Notes: generated from the letters alone by a model not told the origin. DNA of 64,000 nucleotides from Ilex aquifolium (GCA_951799425.1 OX637399.1:13446501-13510500), one strand, 5' to 3'. Numbered from the stretch's first letter, positions 45,762 to 56,027 are shown. Program-made: numbers and translations.

Positions 45762-47640
45762 AGGTGCATGCTACACCAATGTTTGTGGGAATTTTTTTAC
45801 ACCAATGTTTGGGGGAATTTTTGTGGATAATACCAATTTTTGGGGTGAAAATTCACCTTTCACATATTATATGGATTTTTGCTTACATTAGTGCAATTAT
45901 GTAAAATTTTGAAAAATTTTGATGAAAAATATCTGAATGTTGATCTGTATTCCCTTATGAAGAGTGTGTGGATTAGATGATATATTGATCTGTGTTGTGA
46001 ACTTTGAACACATGAGCATACTATGGAAATTGATCCTATGCGTGAGTCCCACATATGTATTAATTTTTGAACTCAACTGTATGTGACATTTGAATGTGTA
46101 ATTTCAGCAATTTACGGATTGGATTCATGTTTTAGGCTTGACATAAGTAATGGAGATGAGTAAGGATCCGTGAGAGCTTTAGTACCAATCCTTTTTGGAG
46201 GGAACTTACAATTACTCAAAGAACAATTTTTCAATGTCAAATTTGTTCAATAATCTCATTATGTTTGTCTTGGCTAGGCGCATTTGGGTAGTAGACTAAT
46301 GTTTTCTTGTATGTGCAATGCCCTCCCATGTGTATCTGGAAGTGATCTTAGACCATCTTTGAATATTTCGAGCATTTGCCTTATTCTTATGAAATATTAT
46401 CCCTAGTGCCGTGATTGAGCCTAATTGAAATTCATTTCTATGCCACACATTTGACCAAGCCGATGAAAAAAAGAGAAATATCTACCTTACGTTGGTTGTT
46501 GCTAAAAGCTGAAAATGAGTGATTGCAAAAATAAAGGAAGTGTGGTGTGGAAATTCGAGCAAGGGATGAATGGAAGTGAAACTCAAGGAGTTCATTAGAA
46601 AGAGAATGAAAATTCAAGCAAAGGAAGGAAAGGGGTGAGAAGAAGAAAGAATGATCAAAAAGAAAAAGAAAATGTTAAGGAAAATAAAGAAAAGAAACAA
46701 AGAGTGTGGTGAAGGTGTAAGAATGAAATGAAAAAATCCCATAAAAAGGGAAGTGTCTTGAAATAAAAAGGCTTTCACTTGGAACAACTCTATTTGTATC
46801 ATATGTCCTTCGTTTCTTTTACCTCAATATCACCCCAAGGCCCCATTATAACCTTCGAAGTCCTAAGTGATCTAGTGAAGCATGGGAGATGCATAATTTC
46901 AAAGAAAATGATGAGTTAGTCTTACCACCCAATGCCCTAGTTTTCTTTTCATGAGATTATGCCAAAGTCGCTTCATTTTCATAACATGAACTTCATTTTT
47001 GGATTACATGTGAGCATACTTTGTTTTGAGCACAAAATTCCATCTCACATGTACACATGGAGTGCATGCCAGGATAACTAGTGTATTTCATTGTGAGAGT
47101 GACTTTTGGTGAGTTTTGCATTGAAACTGAATTTGGCTGGCCATTCGAATGTGAATTCTGTTGTGCAAGTGTTCAAATTATTTGTTCAATTCACACACAC
47201 ACGAGTTTGGAAATAAATGTGTAGGTGCATACTGTAGACTAGTATTTATGACTATGGTACTGCTCATGTGTGCTTAGTTCAGACATCTGAACAATTTATT
47301 ATTGACTTCCATGCTTGCAAAGTTGGGGAATATGGCTCAAGTTTTTGATATTTGAAAGGAATTAGGAATGCCCGTGTTATTAATTGTGTGGCTTGCAGTT
47401 TGAGTGTTCATTTTGATAGTTAAGAATAGAAATTCATTCCTTGTACATTGAATGCATCAAAAGTTTAAATCATTTTGTAATTTCAGTAATAATTTGGGCA
47501 TGATGGTTCGGATTGTGGTTTATAAGTGGAGTATATTTTTGGGATGGAGTAGAGGTCATAAGTAGTGTAGTAAAATGTCTAGGGAGGTCCTGAGTTGGAA
47601 TGGAGTGGAGAGGTGTGCTCAGCAGGATTATTTTGGCAAA
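45762..47640 (+). other. Non-coding spacer of C
   Basis: No believable ORF. Matches the reverse complement of 34106-35927. The block 46335-46421 corresponds to the spacer block kept in B, G and E. Confidence 0.7.
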
Positions 47641-47774
47641 CAAAGCAGAAGCATACCGATACCGCGTACCGGTACGGTTTGGCCTCTGGAGCATAGCGTA
47701 CCGGTACGCAGTACCGATACGGTTCTGCCTCTGGAGTTCGGGGTACCGGTACAGCGTACCGGTACGGTCTGCTG
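47641..47774. repeat. Palindromic cassette before third ORF of C
   Basis: CAAAGCAGAAGC, then GTACCGGTAC palindromes with linkers GGCCTCTGGAGCATAGC and CTGCCTCTGGAGTTCGGG. Nearly the same as the LTR cassette at 49904, although adjoining DNA differs. Confidence 0.9.
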
Positions 47775-47840
47775 AACCGAAAAAAAAATTAGGGCTTTAA
47801 GTTAATTTTTTTCGGGAACCCTTCATTTTCCACCTCTAAT

Positions 47841-47845
47841 TACAG
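47841..47845 (+). promoter_or_regulatory. Candidate splice acceptor before third ORF of C
   Basis: A pyrimidine-rich run (CTTCATTTTCCACCTCTAAT) ends in TACAG at 47845, about 127 nt before the third-ORF Met. G keeps the same string (minus strand, AG at 33898-33899). Together with the leader donor this could give a spliced third-ORF mRNA. Inference only. Confidence 0.4.
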
Positions 47846-47971
47846 CCCTAAACCACCCTCTCTCACTCGAAAACCTCCCAAGCCTCCAAATCCCCTCATC
47901 TCTCTGTCAAATCCAAATTCATCCTTTCCTTAAGCTTTGATTTTGTGCAATCCACGCCTGTGAAACCCTAA

Positions 47972-49357
47972 GTGCCGAATTTCCATAAGCTTCATTCACC
48001 CCTATTTTTCTCCAATCTCTTCAAGGAACTCTACATGGCTCGTCATTTGGATGTTGTTCTTGAGGCCATAGACCCGATTAAGGGTTTTTTCTTGATCCTC
48101 TTTGCAATTCTCTCAATGGGGGCACTGTTGCATTGCATGGCCCGAACCAAACGACCTGGACCCAGTTCCTCTCCACCCGAGGATCCCACTAGCCGCAAGA
48201 GAAACAGTGAAGGGTCAAGCACAGACCCAAATGTGCAAAGAAAGAAGGCCAGGAACGAGGCACAACTCCAGCGGATTCAAGGGAGGAGTGTGACTTGTGA
48301 GCGGCACCTTGATCACCTCTCACTGACCCCAATGCATGAGGTTGTGAAGATCATTGAGAGACATGGCATAAAATTTTGGTTTAAGCCCGTTGATGGGTAT
48401 CATTTGTCAATGTGTAGAGAATTCTACCAAACGCTTAGGGTGGTTGTAGTGGAAGTTTTGAGAGCAAATGTGCGGGGTAAAAGGTTCGAGGTGACCCCCG
48501 ATGTCATTGCCACTCTTCTTGGAGAATTCGAGAGACCACCACCCTTCCCGCCTGTCTATCCTCACAATGTCACTAGAGCCAAGACTAGAGACGAGTTTGT
48601 GGCTCTAATGTATGAGGATCCCACTCAATTCAAGGGACTTTTTCAAAGTCGAGGGTTGAAGCACGTGTACGAGCTTCTGAATAAACTCCTCCATTACAAT
48701 CTGCTCCCAAGGGCTTCGGAGAAGAAGCCGAATATGGAGAAGTTAGCCCTGTTAGATGCCGTCGTGTCAGGTAAAATGATCGACTTTGCACTCTTCATGT
48801 GGGAAGTAATGAAAGATTTTGCTGAAACAACGAAGCCGATGACTAATTTTTCGTATGAGAATTTGGTAACCCGGATGTGCACGCACTTCAAAGTAAAGGG
48901 CTACATGTTTGACAAGCTCACTCCTCCCGAGACCGGAGCTATTGGCAAGGCTAGTAGTAAGAAGAGAAAAACAATGAGTAAGGGAGAGCGAGCTAAGACC
49001 ATGGGTTCTGATGTTGAGGCTCCTGGACCATCCTCATCCACTGGGCCATCCACAGTTGCACCTGCACGCTCAATTCCCCAGCGTCTGGATGCACTCGAGC
49101 CATCAATGCAGGGGATGACGGTCATGCTGAGAGAGATGTTCATGCATACCTTCCCAGGGAGGCCCATCCCAGAAGGACCTACTCCACAAGCTACTATCCC
49201 TTCTGCACCTGCCCCCTCTACCTCCACAGCAGTTGAGGTTGATGATGGGGATGATGGAGAGGATGATGACGATGAAGATACTAAGGAGTTTGGGGAAGAT
49301 GAAGGGTCTGAGGAAGATGAGGCTGATGATGGGAGTGATGAAGAGGGTGATGAGTAG
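47972..49357 (+). CDS. Third ORF of C, intact env-position protein
   Basis: 461 codons without a break. Residues 1-55 contain a hydrophobic stretch GFFLILFAILSMGALLHC (about 38-55). A second Met at residue 56 (MARTKRPG, 48137) aligns with the start of the B protein and could be the true start. Next comes a basic region RKKARNEAQ, then VRGKRFEVTPDVIATLLGEF, FKGLFQSRGLKHVYELLNK, HYNLLPRASEKK, NLVTRMCTHFKVKG and KKRKTMSKGE. A Ser/Pro/Thr-rich linker and about 45 residues that are mostly Asp/Glu complete the protein. The family is PF20167-like by recollection; biochemical role unknown. The gene lies after the spacer and cassette and 270 bp before the polypurine tract. It is the only undamaged copy in the window although C pol is ruined. 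Confidence 0.85.
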   Translation: MPNFHKLHSPLFFSNLFKELYMARHLDVVLEAIDPIKGFFLILFAILSMGALLHCMARTKRPGPSSSPPEDPTSRKRNSEGSSTDPNVQRKKARNEAQLQRIQGRSVTCERHLDHLSLTPMHEVVKIIERHGIKFWFKPVDGYHLSMCREFYQTLRVVVVEVLRANVRGKRFEVTPDVIATLLGEFERPPPFPPVYPHNVTRAKTRDEFVALMYEDPTQFKGLFQSRGLKHVYELLNKLLHYNLLPRASEKKPNMEKLALLDAVVSGKMIDFALFMWEVMKDFAETTKPMTNFSYENLVTRMCTHFKVKGYMFDKLTPPETGAIGKASSKKRKTMSKGERAKTMGSDVEAPGPSSSTGPSTVAPARSIPQRLDALEPSMQGMTVMLREMFMHTFPGRPIPEGPTPQATIPSAPAPSTSTAVEVDDGDDGEDDDDEDTKEFGEDEGSEEDEADDGSDEEGDE

Positions 49358-49628
49358 GAGGCTGTTATAGTTGTTGCCTTTCCTTTTGTGTTGGATTGAA
49401 CATAGTTAGGATGGGGTTGTAGGCCGTTTTGGTTTCTTTTTGATGTCCTACTCCATGTACTCTAACTTTTTAACACATTTATGGAAAACCACAATTCCTG
49501 ATTCAATCTTGTCTATGTTATTTTGTTAATTGCTTTATGATTTTTGTTTTTTTTATTGATTGAGTGAATTGTTTGTTTAAATGGATTATTGTATGTTATG
49601 CTCGTTACCTTGTTTGGAAAATAAATTT

Positions 49629-49664
49629 TTGTCAAGGGACTAGCAAAACCCAAGCTGAGGGATG
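49629..49664 (+). promoter_or_regulatory. Decayed polypurine tract and hairpin of C
   Basis: CAAGCTGAGGGATG directly before the 3' LTR is a mutated form of CAAGTTGGGGGGTG. The hairpin upstream has TTTTTGTCA opposite TAGCAAAA, so the stem seen in B, G and E is broken here. Confidence 0.75.
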
Positions 49665-51340
49665 TGATTAGCACAAAATTTTGCATATTTTAGGTGCTAA
49701 TCATCCTATTTTCAATTGTTATTGAGGGTTAAATGATTGGAGTTGTATTATTAGAGTTCTTAACGAAGATGTTTGGTGTTTGCAGAAAAAAAGGCGCTAA
49801 ATGAGGCTTCTTAAAGCCTTCCCAAATGAGTTGAATGGCTCAGAATGGCTGGATGAAAGAGTGGCTAAAGAATGGCTCAGGAGTGAAGAAATCAGAAAAA
49901 TCAGACAAAGCAGCAGAAGCGTACCGGTACGCAGTACCGGTACGGTTTGCCCACTGGAACATAGCGTACCGGTACGGTCCTGCCTCTGGAGTTCGGGGTA
50001 CCGGTACTGAGTACCGGTACGGTCTGCTATCCCTGCCCCAATCTCTACAACTCAGGTCCACCATTTTTTAGGGACCCACCAATCACTCTCCCACTTGTTT
50101 CTGACTCCTCCATCACATTGTACCACCCTCCAACACCCTCCATTTGACTTTGGAAGCTTGAATGATAAATGAAGAGAGAGAAGAAGAATGGAGTTGGGTG
50201 TGCAGGCTAGCTCTGCACCACCCTGTCCAACCCATCCCTCTTAACAGCCTATGGATGGAGATCACATCACTGAGCTGGGAGAGACACTATGGACGTTTTT
50301 GGGGGGAAGGAGGACTCCATTATTCTTCAGCATTGGTTACACAGAGAGAGACAGATATAGAGAGAGAGAGAGTCTGGGTAGAAGATGATGAATAGTGTTC
50401 TAGAGAGATAAATTGAGATTTTTACATTTTCTTCAATACATTGTCTTGTAATCTCCTGTAAGAATCTTTAGAGCTTCATTGAATGTCATTAATGCTAGTT
50501 CCTACAAGTTCATTGCAAGTTTAATTCTCTTTTAAAGCTTTTACCATCAATGCATCAAAGTTCTTCTTTTTCTTACTTTTAAAATGGGTATTCATTGTTT
50601 TCACTTATAGCTTATGTTTGTGTGCATTTAGTTACTCAAGAACTTTATTCCTTTGCAATGCATTCTCATTACATTGTTAATTTCATCCCAAGCATGAGTA
50701 GCTAAAATCCTTTAGTTGGCAAAACCAAGGGGAACCTCCACCTGGGTATGTCATTTCAACTCATTCTCCTCCCTTCTTTCAGAGTTCAATGGTTTGGTTT
50801 GACTGGGTTGAGGGTGGATAAATTGGTGAGTCTTTGATATTCCGTAGGCCTAGTCACGGTTTATGCTTAGATACTCACCCTTCTTATCCCTAGCTTCCCA
50901 TGAATCAATCGTTCATTTATGCTCTATTGGAGGAGGGATTCGAGTTGAGATGGCATTCCTATTAGAGTGACCTCTTGGGTTAGCCTACATTTGTTTCTCA
51001 TTTCATTTCCACCAAAACACACTTCACTAAACAACTTTCAACAACAAAATATTTTACAATTTCTTTCACCCAAAATCACCTTCCCCTTCGTTTACATCCT
51101 TCCCCGTGGAAACGACCTTGGAGTACCTCCAAGTAAAACACGACCCAAAAAAGTCTCCTTGCGCTTGGGGAGCATTTTTGTTCATACACATAACACATTT
51201 CCACCATCCCATTTTCCCATCTCCTTGCCCTTTATTTTGACACTACTCAAAGGGAGAGTGACACTCCCCTCCATCCATATACAATACATTTTGCGGGATG
51301 ATATTTAGGGGTTAGGGATAACAAGGAAAAACATCAAGCA
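49665..51340 (+). mobile_element. 3' LTR of C
   Basis: 1,676-bp partner of 24843-26534. TGATTAGCAC/GTGCTAATCA inverted repeat at its start, cassette at 49904-50030, end ATCAAGCA followed by the CTTTT duplication. Confidence 0.94.
49904..50030. repeat. Palindromic cassette in C 3' LTR
   Basis: GTACCGGTAC palindromes in pairs and singles; the middle block has one palindrome where the 5' LTR has two. Linkers as in 25081-25203. Confidence 0.9.
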
Positions 51341-53996
51341 CTTTTCCACCATATCGCTGAATATCCCCATCATACATCTTTGAAAATTTCCAGGGGAATT
51401 GCACAAGTCAAATGGCATTCGACGATAGGCATATGTTCCAAAGGGGCATGTGAATGTGGTCTTCTCTTGATCTTCCAGGGTGATCTCTCTCTGATTATAA
51501 CCAGAGAATCCATCTAAGAAACAATAGAAAAGATGTCCGGCTACCCTCTCCAATACTTGATCAAGGAATGGTAGTGGAAAGTGATCTTTTCGAGTGCATG
51601 AGTTAAGCTTCTGGTAATCAATGCAAACTCTCCAACCGGTGACCACCCTTGTCGGAATCAACTCATTCTCTTCATTTGCTACCACCTTCACTTCCGACTT
51701 CTTTGGTATCTCTTGCATGGGACTAACCCATTTACTGTTGGCAATTGCAAAAATAATGCCCACGTCAAGTAGCTTGAGCACTTCATCTCTAACCACATCC
51801 TTCATGATGGGATTGAATCTTCTTTGTGGTTGTTGGGATGGCTTGGTGTCTTCTTCAAGATAGATTCTATGAGTGCAAATGAGAGGGCTAATTCCCTTGA
51901 TGTCGGCTATGGTCCAACCGATGGCTTCTTTATGTTTTTTCAAGACTCGCAACAATTCCTCCTCTTGCTTTGGCTCCAATGAAGAGCTTATCACTACTGA
52001 AAATTTTTGGTGCTCCCCTAAGAATGCATATTTTAGTGTGGATGGCAATGGCTTCAACTCCAAAGTGGGTGGTGGCAATGTGGATGGAAAAATCTTCTTT
52101 TCTTGTGGCGGTAGTTTTTCAAATGTTGGGGTCCATGTCCCCACCCCTTGCACAGTCTCCGGTTCCACATCCTCAATAAACTCCTCCTCCTCTAAACTTG
52201 TATTGCAAAGTAAATCCATGTGATGCTCCACCAAAGTATCAATCCTATTGACTTCACCCACTTCGGAGTTACCCTTAGTCTATTTTTCATTTTTCAAAGT
52301 GGATTTGGGTGAGACTTTAGGTAAAATAATTTATCTATTTCCTTCCCACTCCTAAGGGTGGTGATAGCCTTAAGTTGCTCAAAATTCTCTTTAGTAGCAT
52401 CGGACGATTCAATCACATGTAGACCTTTTGGGTTTTCTTGGGGTTGAGCAGGAGGTTTCCCTTTTTCTTGTTGGAAAGACCCATAGCATTAGTCAACTTA
52501 GTGATTTGTGTCCGAATTTCATTAAAAGCTGCGGCATTTTGATTGTTAATTGTGGTTTGACACTAAATGAATTGATGCATGACATCCTCCAAATTTATCT
52601 TGTGAGGAGGTTGATATGTGGGCAGATTGGGTGGTCCTTGTTTGCCAAATCCTTGTTGAGGTGGGTTTTTCGAAAACTCTTGTGGATTGGACCGTGGGTA
52701 TTGGGAGCTAGATGATGAACTATGACCATAATATGATTGATTTTGCTTGGGTGGAATGGGATGTGACAATGAGGTGGACCCATGAGGAATAGGGTTGTCA
52801 TTCATCCAACTAAAGTTCGGGTGGGAGCTCCATCCCGGATTGTATGTGTTAGAGTGTGGAGAGTATGACTGCCTACTTTGGTTAAATGCATTTACTTGTT
52901 CATAGTATACTTCCTTGAGTGCCGGAATGTTTGGGAACTCCCCGATAGAGTGTCATATTGAGCAAAATTCATCGGCCTTTGTGACATTTGACACATCGTG
53001 CCTCCTATTCACCTCTAAGCCCTCCACCTTATAGGACAATTTTGCTTTCTTAGCAAGCAAATCTTCTTGGTCACACAAGTTATACATCCTCCCCCACCCC
53101 CCAACTTGGTTGGCTTCCCGGATAGGACCTTGACACATCGGTGGGATCCGTGATATCCCAAGATTGGTCATTCTCCGCCAATGTGTTAAAGTACTCGAGG
53201 GCCTCATCGGGATCCTTACTCAAAAACTCTCCATTGCACATCATGTCAATAAATTGTCGGTGGCTAGTGTAATTCCTTCATAGAAGAAACTAGCCAATTA
53301 CCATGGTTCAAATCCATGATGTGGAATGGAGTGCAACAAGTCCTTGTATCTACCCCAACACTGATAAAACTGCTCATTTGATTTTTCTGAAAAGTTTTGA
53401 ATTTGTTTCTTTAGAGCAGTCGTCTTGGGCACTAGAAAAAATTTGTTTAGAAATTCGGATAACATTTATGCCAAAGAACTTATTGAGTGGGGTTTCAACG
53501 AGTTCAACCAAGTTGTTGCCTTGTCCTTGAGGGAGAAGGGGAATAATTTCATGTGTGCCATGTCTTCCATGACATGATTTGAAATAAATGTTCCAACTAT
53601 TTCCTCAAACTCCTTTATATGTACGTAAGGATTTTCTTGTTCCACTCCATGGAATTGAGAAAATAATTGCAACATGTCCGGTTTAACAAGAAAGTCATGT
53701 GCTTGCACAGGTAGAAGTATGTATAAAGGGTGGTGTTTCAGGTTGGTTGGAGATAATCTCTCATTGATCTCGCCAGAGGATCAATAGGGAGATTATTTCC
53801 TTCATTCATTTCTCGGAGGGGGGAATTGCATTCGGGGGTTTGGCACTCGGGGATTTTGCACTCCCCCGCCCCTCGAATTATTAGCACCATCATCCCCAAA
53901 ATTGTCTCCGACGTCCTCGGGTGTGTCTTGATTCATGTTAATGTTTGGTCCTATGTTACATCTCACTAGTTTATTTTGATTATCATGTCTCCACAT
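51341..53996 (-). pseudogene. Element F: gag and RT N-terminus, protease region deleted
   Basis: Starts MWRHDNQNKLV at 53996. Gag pieces (QAHDFLVKPDMLQLFSQFHG, DEALEYF-type region, Q/P-rich tail SQYPRSNPQEF) are interrupted by stops and frameshifts, and the CCHC knuckle stops after FCSI. After TLRSGKEI-like sequence near 52350 the frame jumps straight to GEVNRIDTLVEHH (52261). The roughly 0.9 kb that in B holds the end of gag and protease DLGAS is missing. RT then runs open to 51346 with VCIDYQKLN, YAYRRMPFDLCNS and GIFSDMVEK, where C is inserted. First five bases are the CTTTT duplication. Confidence 0.85.
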
Positions 53997-54061
53997 GCAA
54001 AAATACTATCTATGATTGAAAATTTATGCACAAATATATACAAAGGAGCAACGTACCTTGG

Positions 54062-54080
54062 CCCGTGAAGAAAATCACGG
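54062..54080 (-). promoter_or_regulatory. Leader hairpin remnant of F
   Basis: Minus strand CCGTGA/TCACGG stem with a 6-nt loop, aligned with the 8-bp stem of B, C and G. The neighbouring splice-donor consensus is lost. F is cut a few bases further on, at about 54106, by E. Confidence 0.6.
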
Positions 54081-54439
54081 AACTTGATTCGCACTATTTC
54101 GTGATCTGATTTATATTATACACCCAACTATATGTGGTCGAATTGTAGTTTTCTCGGTTTTAAGTCCAAGTATCGATCCCACGAAGAGTTTTTAATATTT
54201 AGGAAATAAAATAAAAACAGTGTAGTTGTTATTTATGTAGTGTGACATGAGATAGCTTGCGATGTGAGCTTAGATTGATAACTAGTCTAATTAAGCTTTT
54301 GTTTGCAGATAGATTGTTTAAAGACAGTAATATAAAAAGTATCCTCCAGTTTAAGGATCCCATATGTTTTATATTGATCAAGTACTGGAAATGCCACCTT
54401 ACAACAATTAACTTCCATGTCACTAGAAAGTCAACCGAT

Positions 54440-55090
54440 AGGTCTGATGTATATAAACCATCACACAGCAACTTCTTAGGTTAGCTGGTGGTATCAATGA
54501 CAATTGATTAATTCAAGTAAACCAGAAGGACACGTCATTCATGAGAAATACTTGAATTACTCAATTGATCCCATGATAGTAAGTGCGTACATAATAAACC
54601 ATAACTCAGCAACTTCTTAGGTTAGCTGGTGGTATTAAATCATAATACAGCAACTTCTACGGTTAGCTGGTTATAGATGTGCCAATTGACTAATCCGAAT
54701 AAACCAGAAGGACACGGCATTCATGAGGAATACTTGAATTACTCAATTGATCATCTGTAATATATATATACCAGTTAAACATCCTCAGTGCCTTTGGAGG
54801 TCAAGCCATACCGGTGGAACACCGTAGATATTCGACTGGCAATATTATTATGTATACTAGTTAAACGATCTTAGTAATCCAGAAGGACAAGCCATTCATG
54901 AGGATCACTTAGGTCATTAATATGATAGTTATATATATAAGTTAAACAACCCTAATAACCCAGAAGGACAAGCCAATCATGAGGATCATTTAGGTTTTGT
55001 ACCATGCATCAGTAGAACATCCTCAGTGCTCCGGTGGAGGTCAAGCCATACCGATTGGAACACCGTAGATATTTAACCGGCAGGTTGATG
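54440..55090. repeat. Interleaved repeats in E LTR
   Basis: Three motif types alternate. CAGCAACTTCTTAGGTTAGC occurs near 54465, 54607 and 54648. CCAGAAGGACA followed by CATTCATGAGGA occurs near 54523, 54707, 54884 and 54960. AACATCCTCAGTG with GGTCAAGCCATACCG and GGAACACCGTAGATATT occurs near 54778 and 55016. This is a higher-order array rather than a simple tandem repeat. Confidence 0.8.
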
Positions 55091-55162
55091 ATGCACTGAT
55101 GACATAATTCCAGGCACAGCACCGAAATTACGTACATCACTGTATCATGCATGAAGTGTATA

Positions 55163-55163
<1 letters not shown>

Positions 55164-55237
<74 letters not shown>
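55164..55237. repeat. (AC)n(AT)n microsatellite in E LTR
   Basis: About 24 AC repeats followed by about 12 AT repeats. Frames across it on either strand are simple-sequence artefacts. Confidence 0.97.
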
Positions 55238-55243
<6 letters not shown>

Positions 55244-55696
55244 CAGCATTTCTAGAAGTTAACCAATATTATACATATGTTCACCTCTCACTGGAGGATA
55301 GAAGTAACTACTCACACCCCATTACTATAGACAAGCAAGGAGTGCGGGTAGCTTTCATTACAACTATAACTGAAATACAGACTCGGACACTTCTTTCACA
55401 AGGAACAAATGAAACACACCCACCTTTTATTATCAGTCAAGATAAAAAGGTGGCGGCAATTCAATTATCCGAATAGAAAGATAACACAGAAATGTAGAAA
55501 TACAGAGTTTTGGTTGGATTATATGACGGACCGGATGACTTCCTCTTTCTCTCTTTCTTTTTCTCTTTCTTTTCTTTCTTTGGAATTCTCTCTAGAGCTA
55601 TCTTTCTGCCCGCCATCCTGAAGAAGAAGGCCATGCATGGCCTATATATAGAAAAAAGGAAGCAGGAGGTGGAGGCTTTGTGTGAGCCGCCTTTGG

Positions 55697-55735
55697 CCAC
55701 CGTCCGAACACCCCTCCATCGTCCAGACGGTGGAG
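55697..55735. repeat. CCGG-type palindromic motif in E LTR
   Basis: CCACCGTCCGAACA and CATCGTCCAGACGGTGGAG: a near-palindrome CCGTCCAGACGG-type motif in two decayed copies, about 255-295 bp from the U3 end. The matching motif lies before the E third ORF at 59112. Confidence 0.7.
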
Positions 55736-55991
55736 CTTTGCTGGATCTTTATCTTGTTGTGTGCTGACTCTTGTTTTGGTTGAATTACACTTTGGTCCCT
55801 AGTTCTTTTAAGCTTTGACATCTTATTCCTTGTATTTTCTGACAATTCTACATCAAACCCTACAGTTTCAAACATAATACACGTAAAACCCTAGTTTACG
55901 CACAAACTCTAATTGATAATTTTTAACTATTTTATCTTTCCAATTTACTTATTTTAACTATTCTAATTTATATACTAATTAGGGTTAATCA

Positions 55992-56027
55992 TACTCCCCA
56001 ACTTAAACTTTACTAGTCCCTAGTAAA
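55992..56027 (-). promoter_or_regulatory. Polypurine tract and hairpin of E
   Basis: Minus strand stem TTTACTAG/CTAGTAAA with a 3-nt loop (56009-56027), then GTTTAAGTTGGGGAGTA next to the LTR. Compared with B (CTTTGCTAG/CTAGCAAAG) one G-C pair has become A-T, keeping the stem. Confidence 0.8.

Larger units (their letters stand above)
24843..51340 (+). mobile_element. Athila-like LTR retrotransposon C (split by G)
   Basis: Plus-strand element with 5' LTR 24843-26534, tRNA-Asp primer site, gag-pol, spacer, intact third ORF, polypurine tract and 3' LTR 49665-51340. G (30436-43635) lies in its pol, so C itself is about 13.3 kb. Gag-pol holds many stops and frameshifts, so C is older than G and not autonomous. 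Confidence 0.95.
54107..55991 (-). mobile_element. 3' LTR of Athila-like element E
   Basis: About 1,885 bp. The minus-strand start is TGATTAACCCTAATTAG at 55991, directly after a polypurine tract. The other end is set at TGATTTATATTATAC (54107) from the break in F homology, so it may be off by a few bases. The interior holds complex repeats, a CA/TA microsatellite and a CGTCCAGACG-type palindromic motif. No partner LTR is in the window. Confidence 0.75.

Noticed and set aside
47972..48137. True retroviral envelope with membrane segment
   Set aside because: The hydrophobic stretch is upstream of the start conserved in B and lacks a signal-peptide layout; there is no fusion peptide, Cys pattern or C-terminal anchor.
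55147..55476. 109-codon frame over the CA/TA tract and its antisense counterpart
   Set aside because: Composition is set by the microsatellite (TH and CV repeats); no domain.
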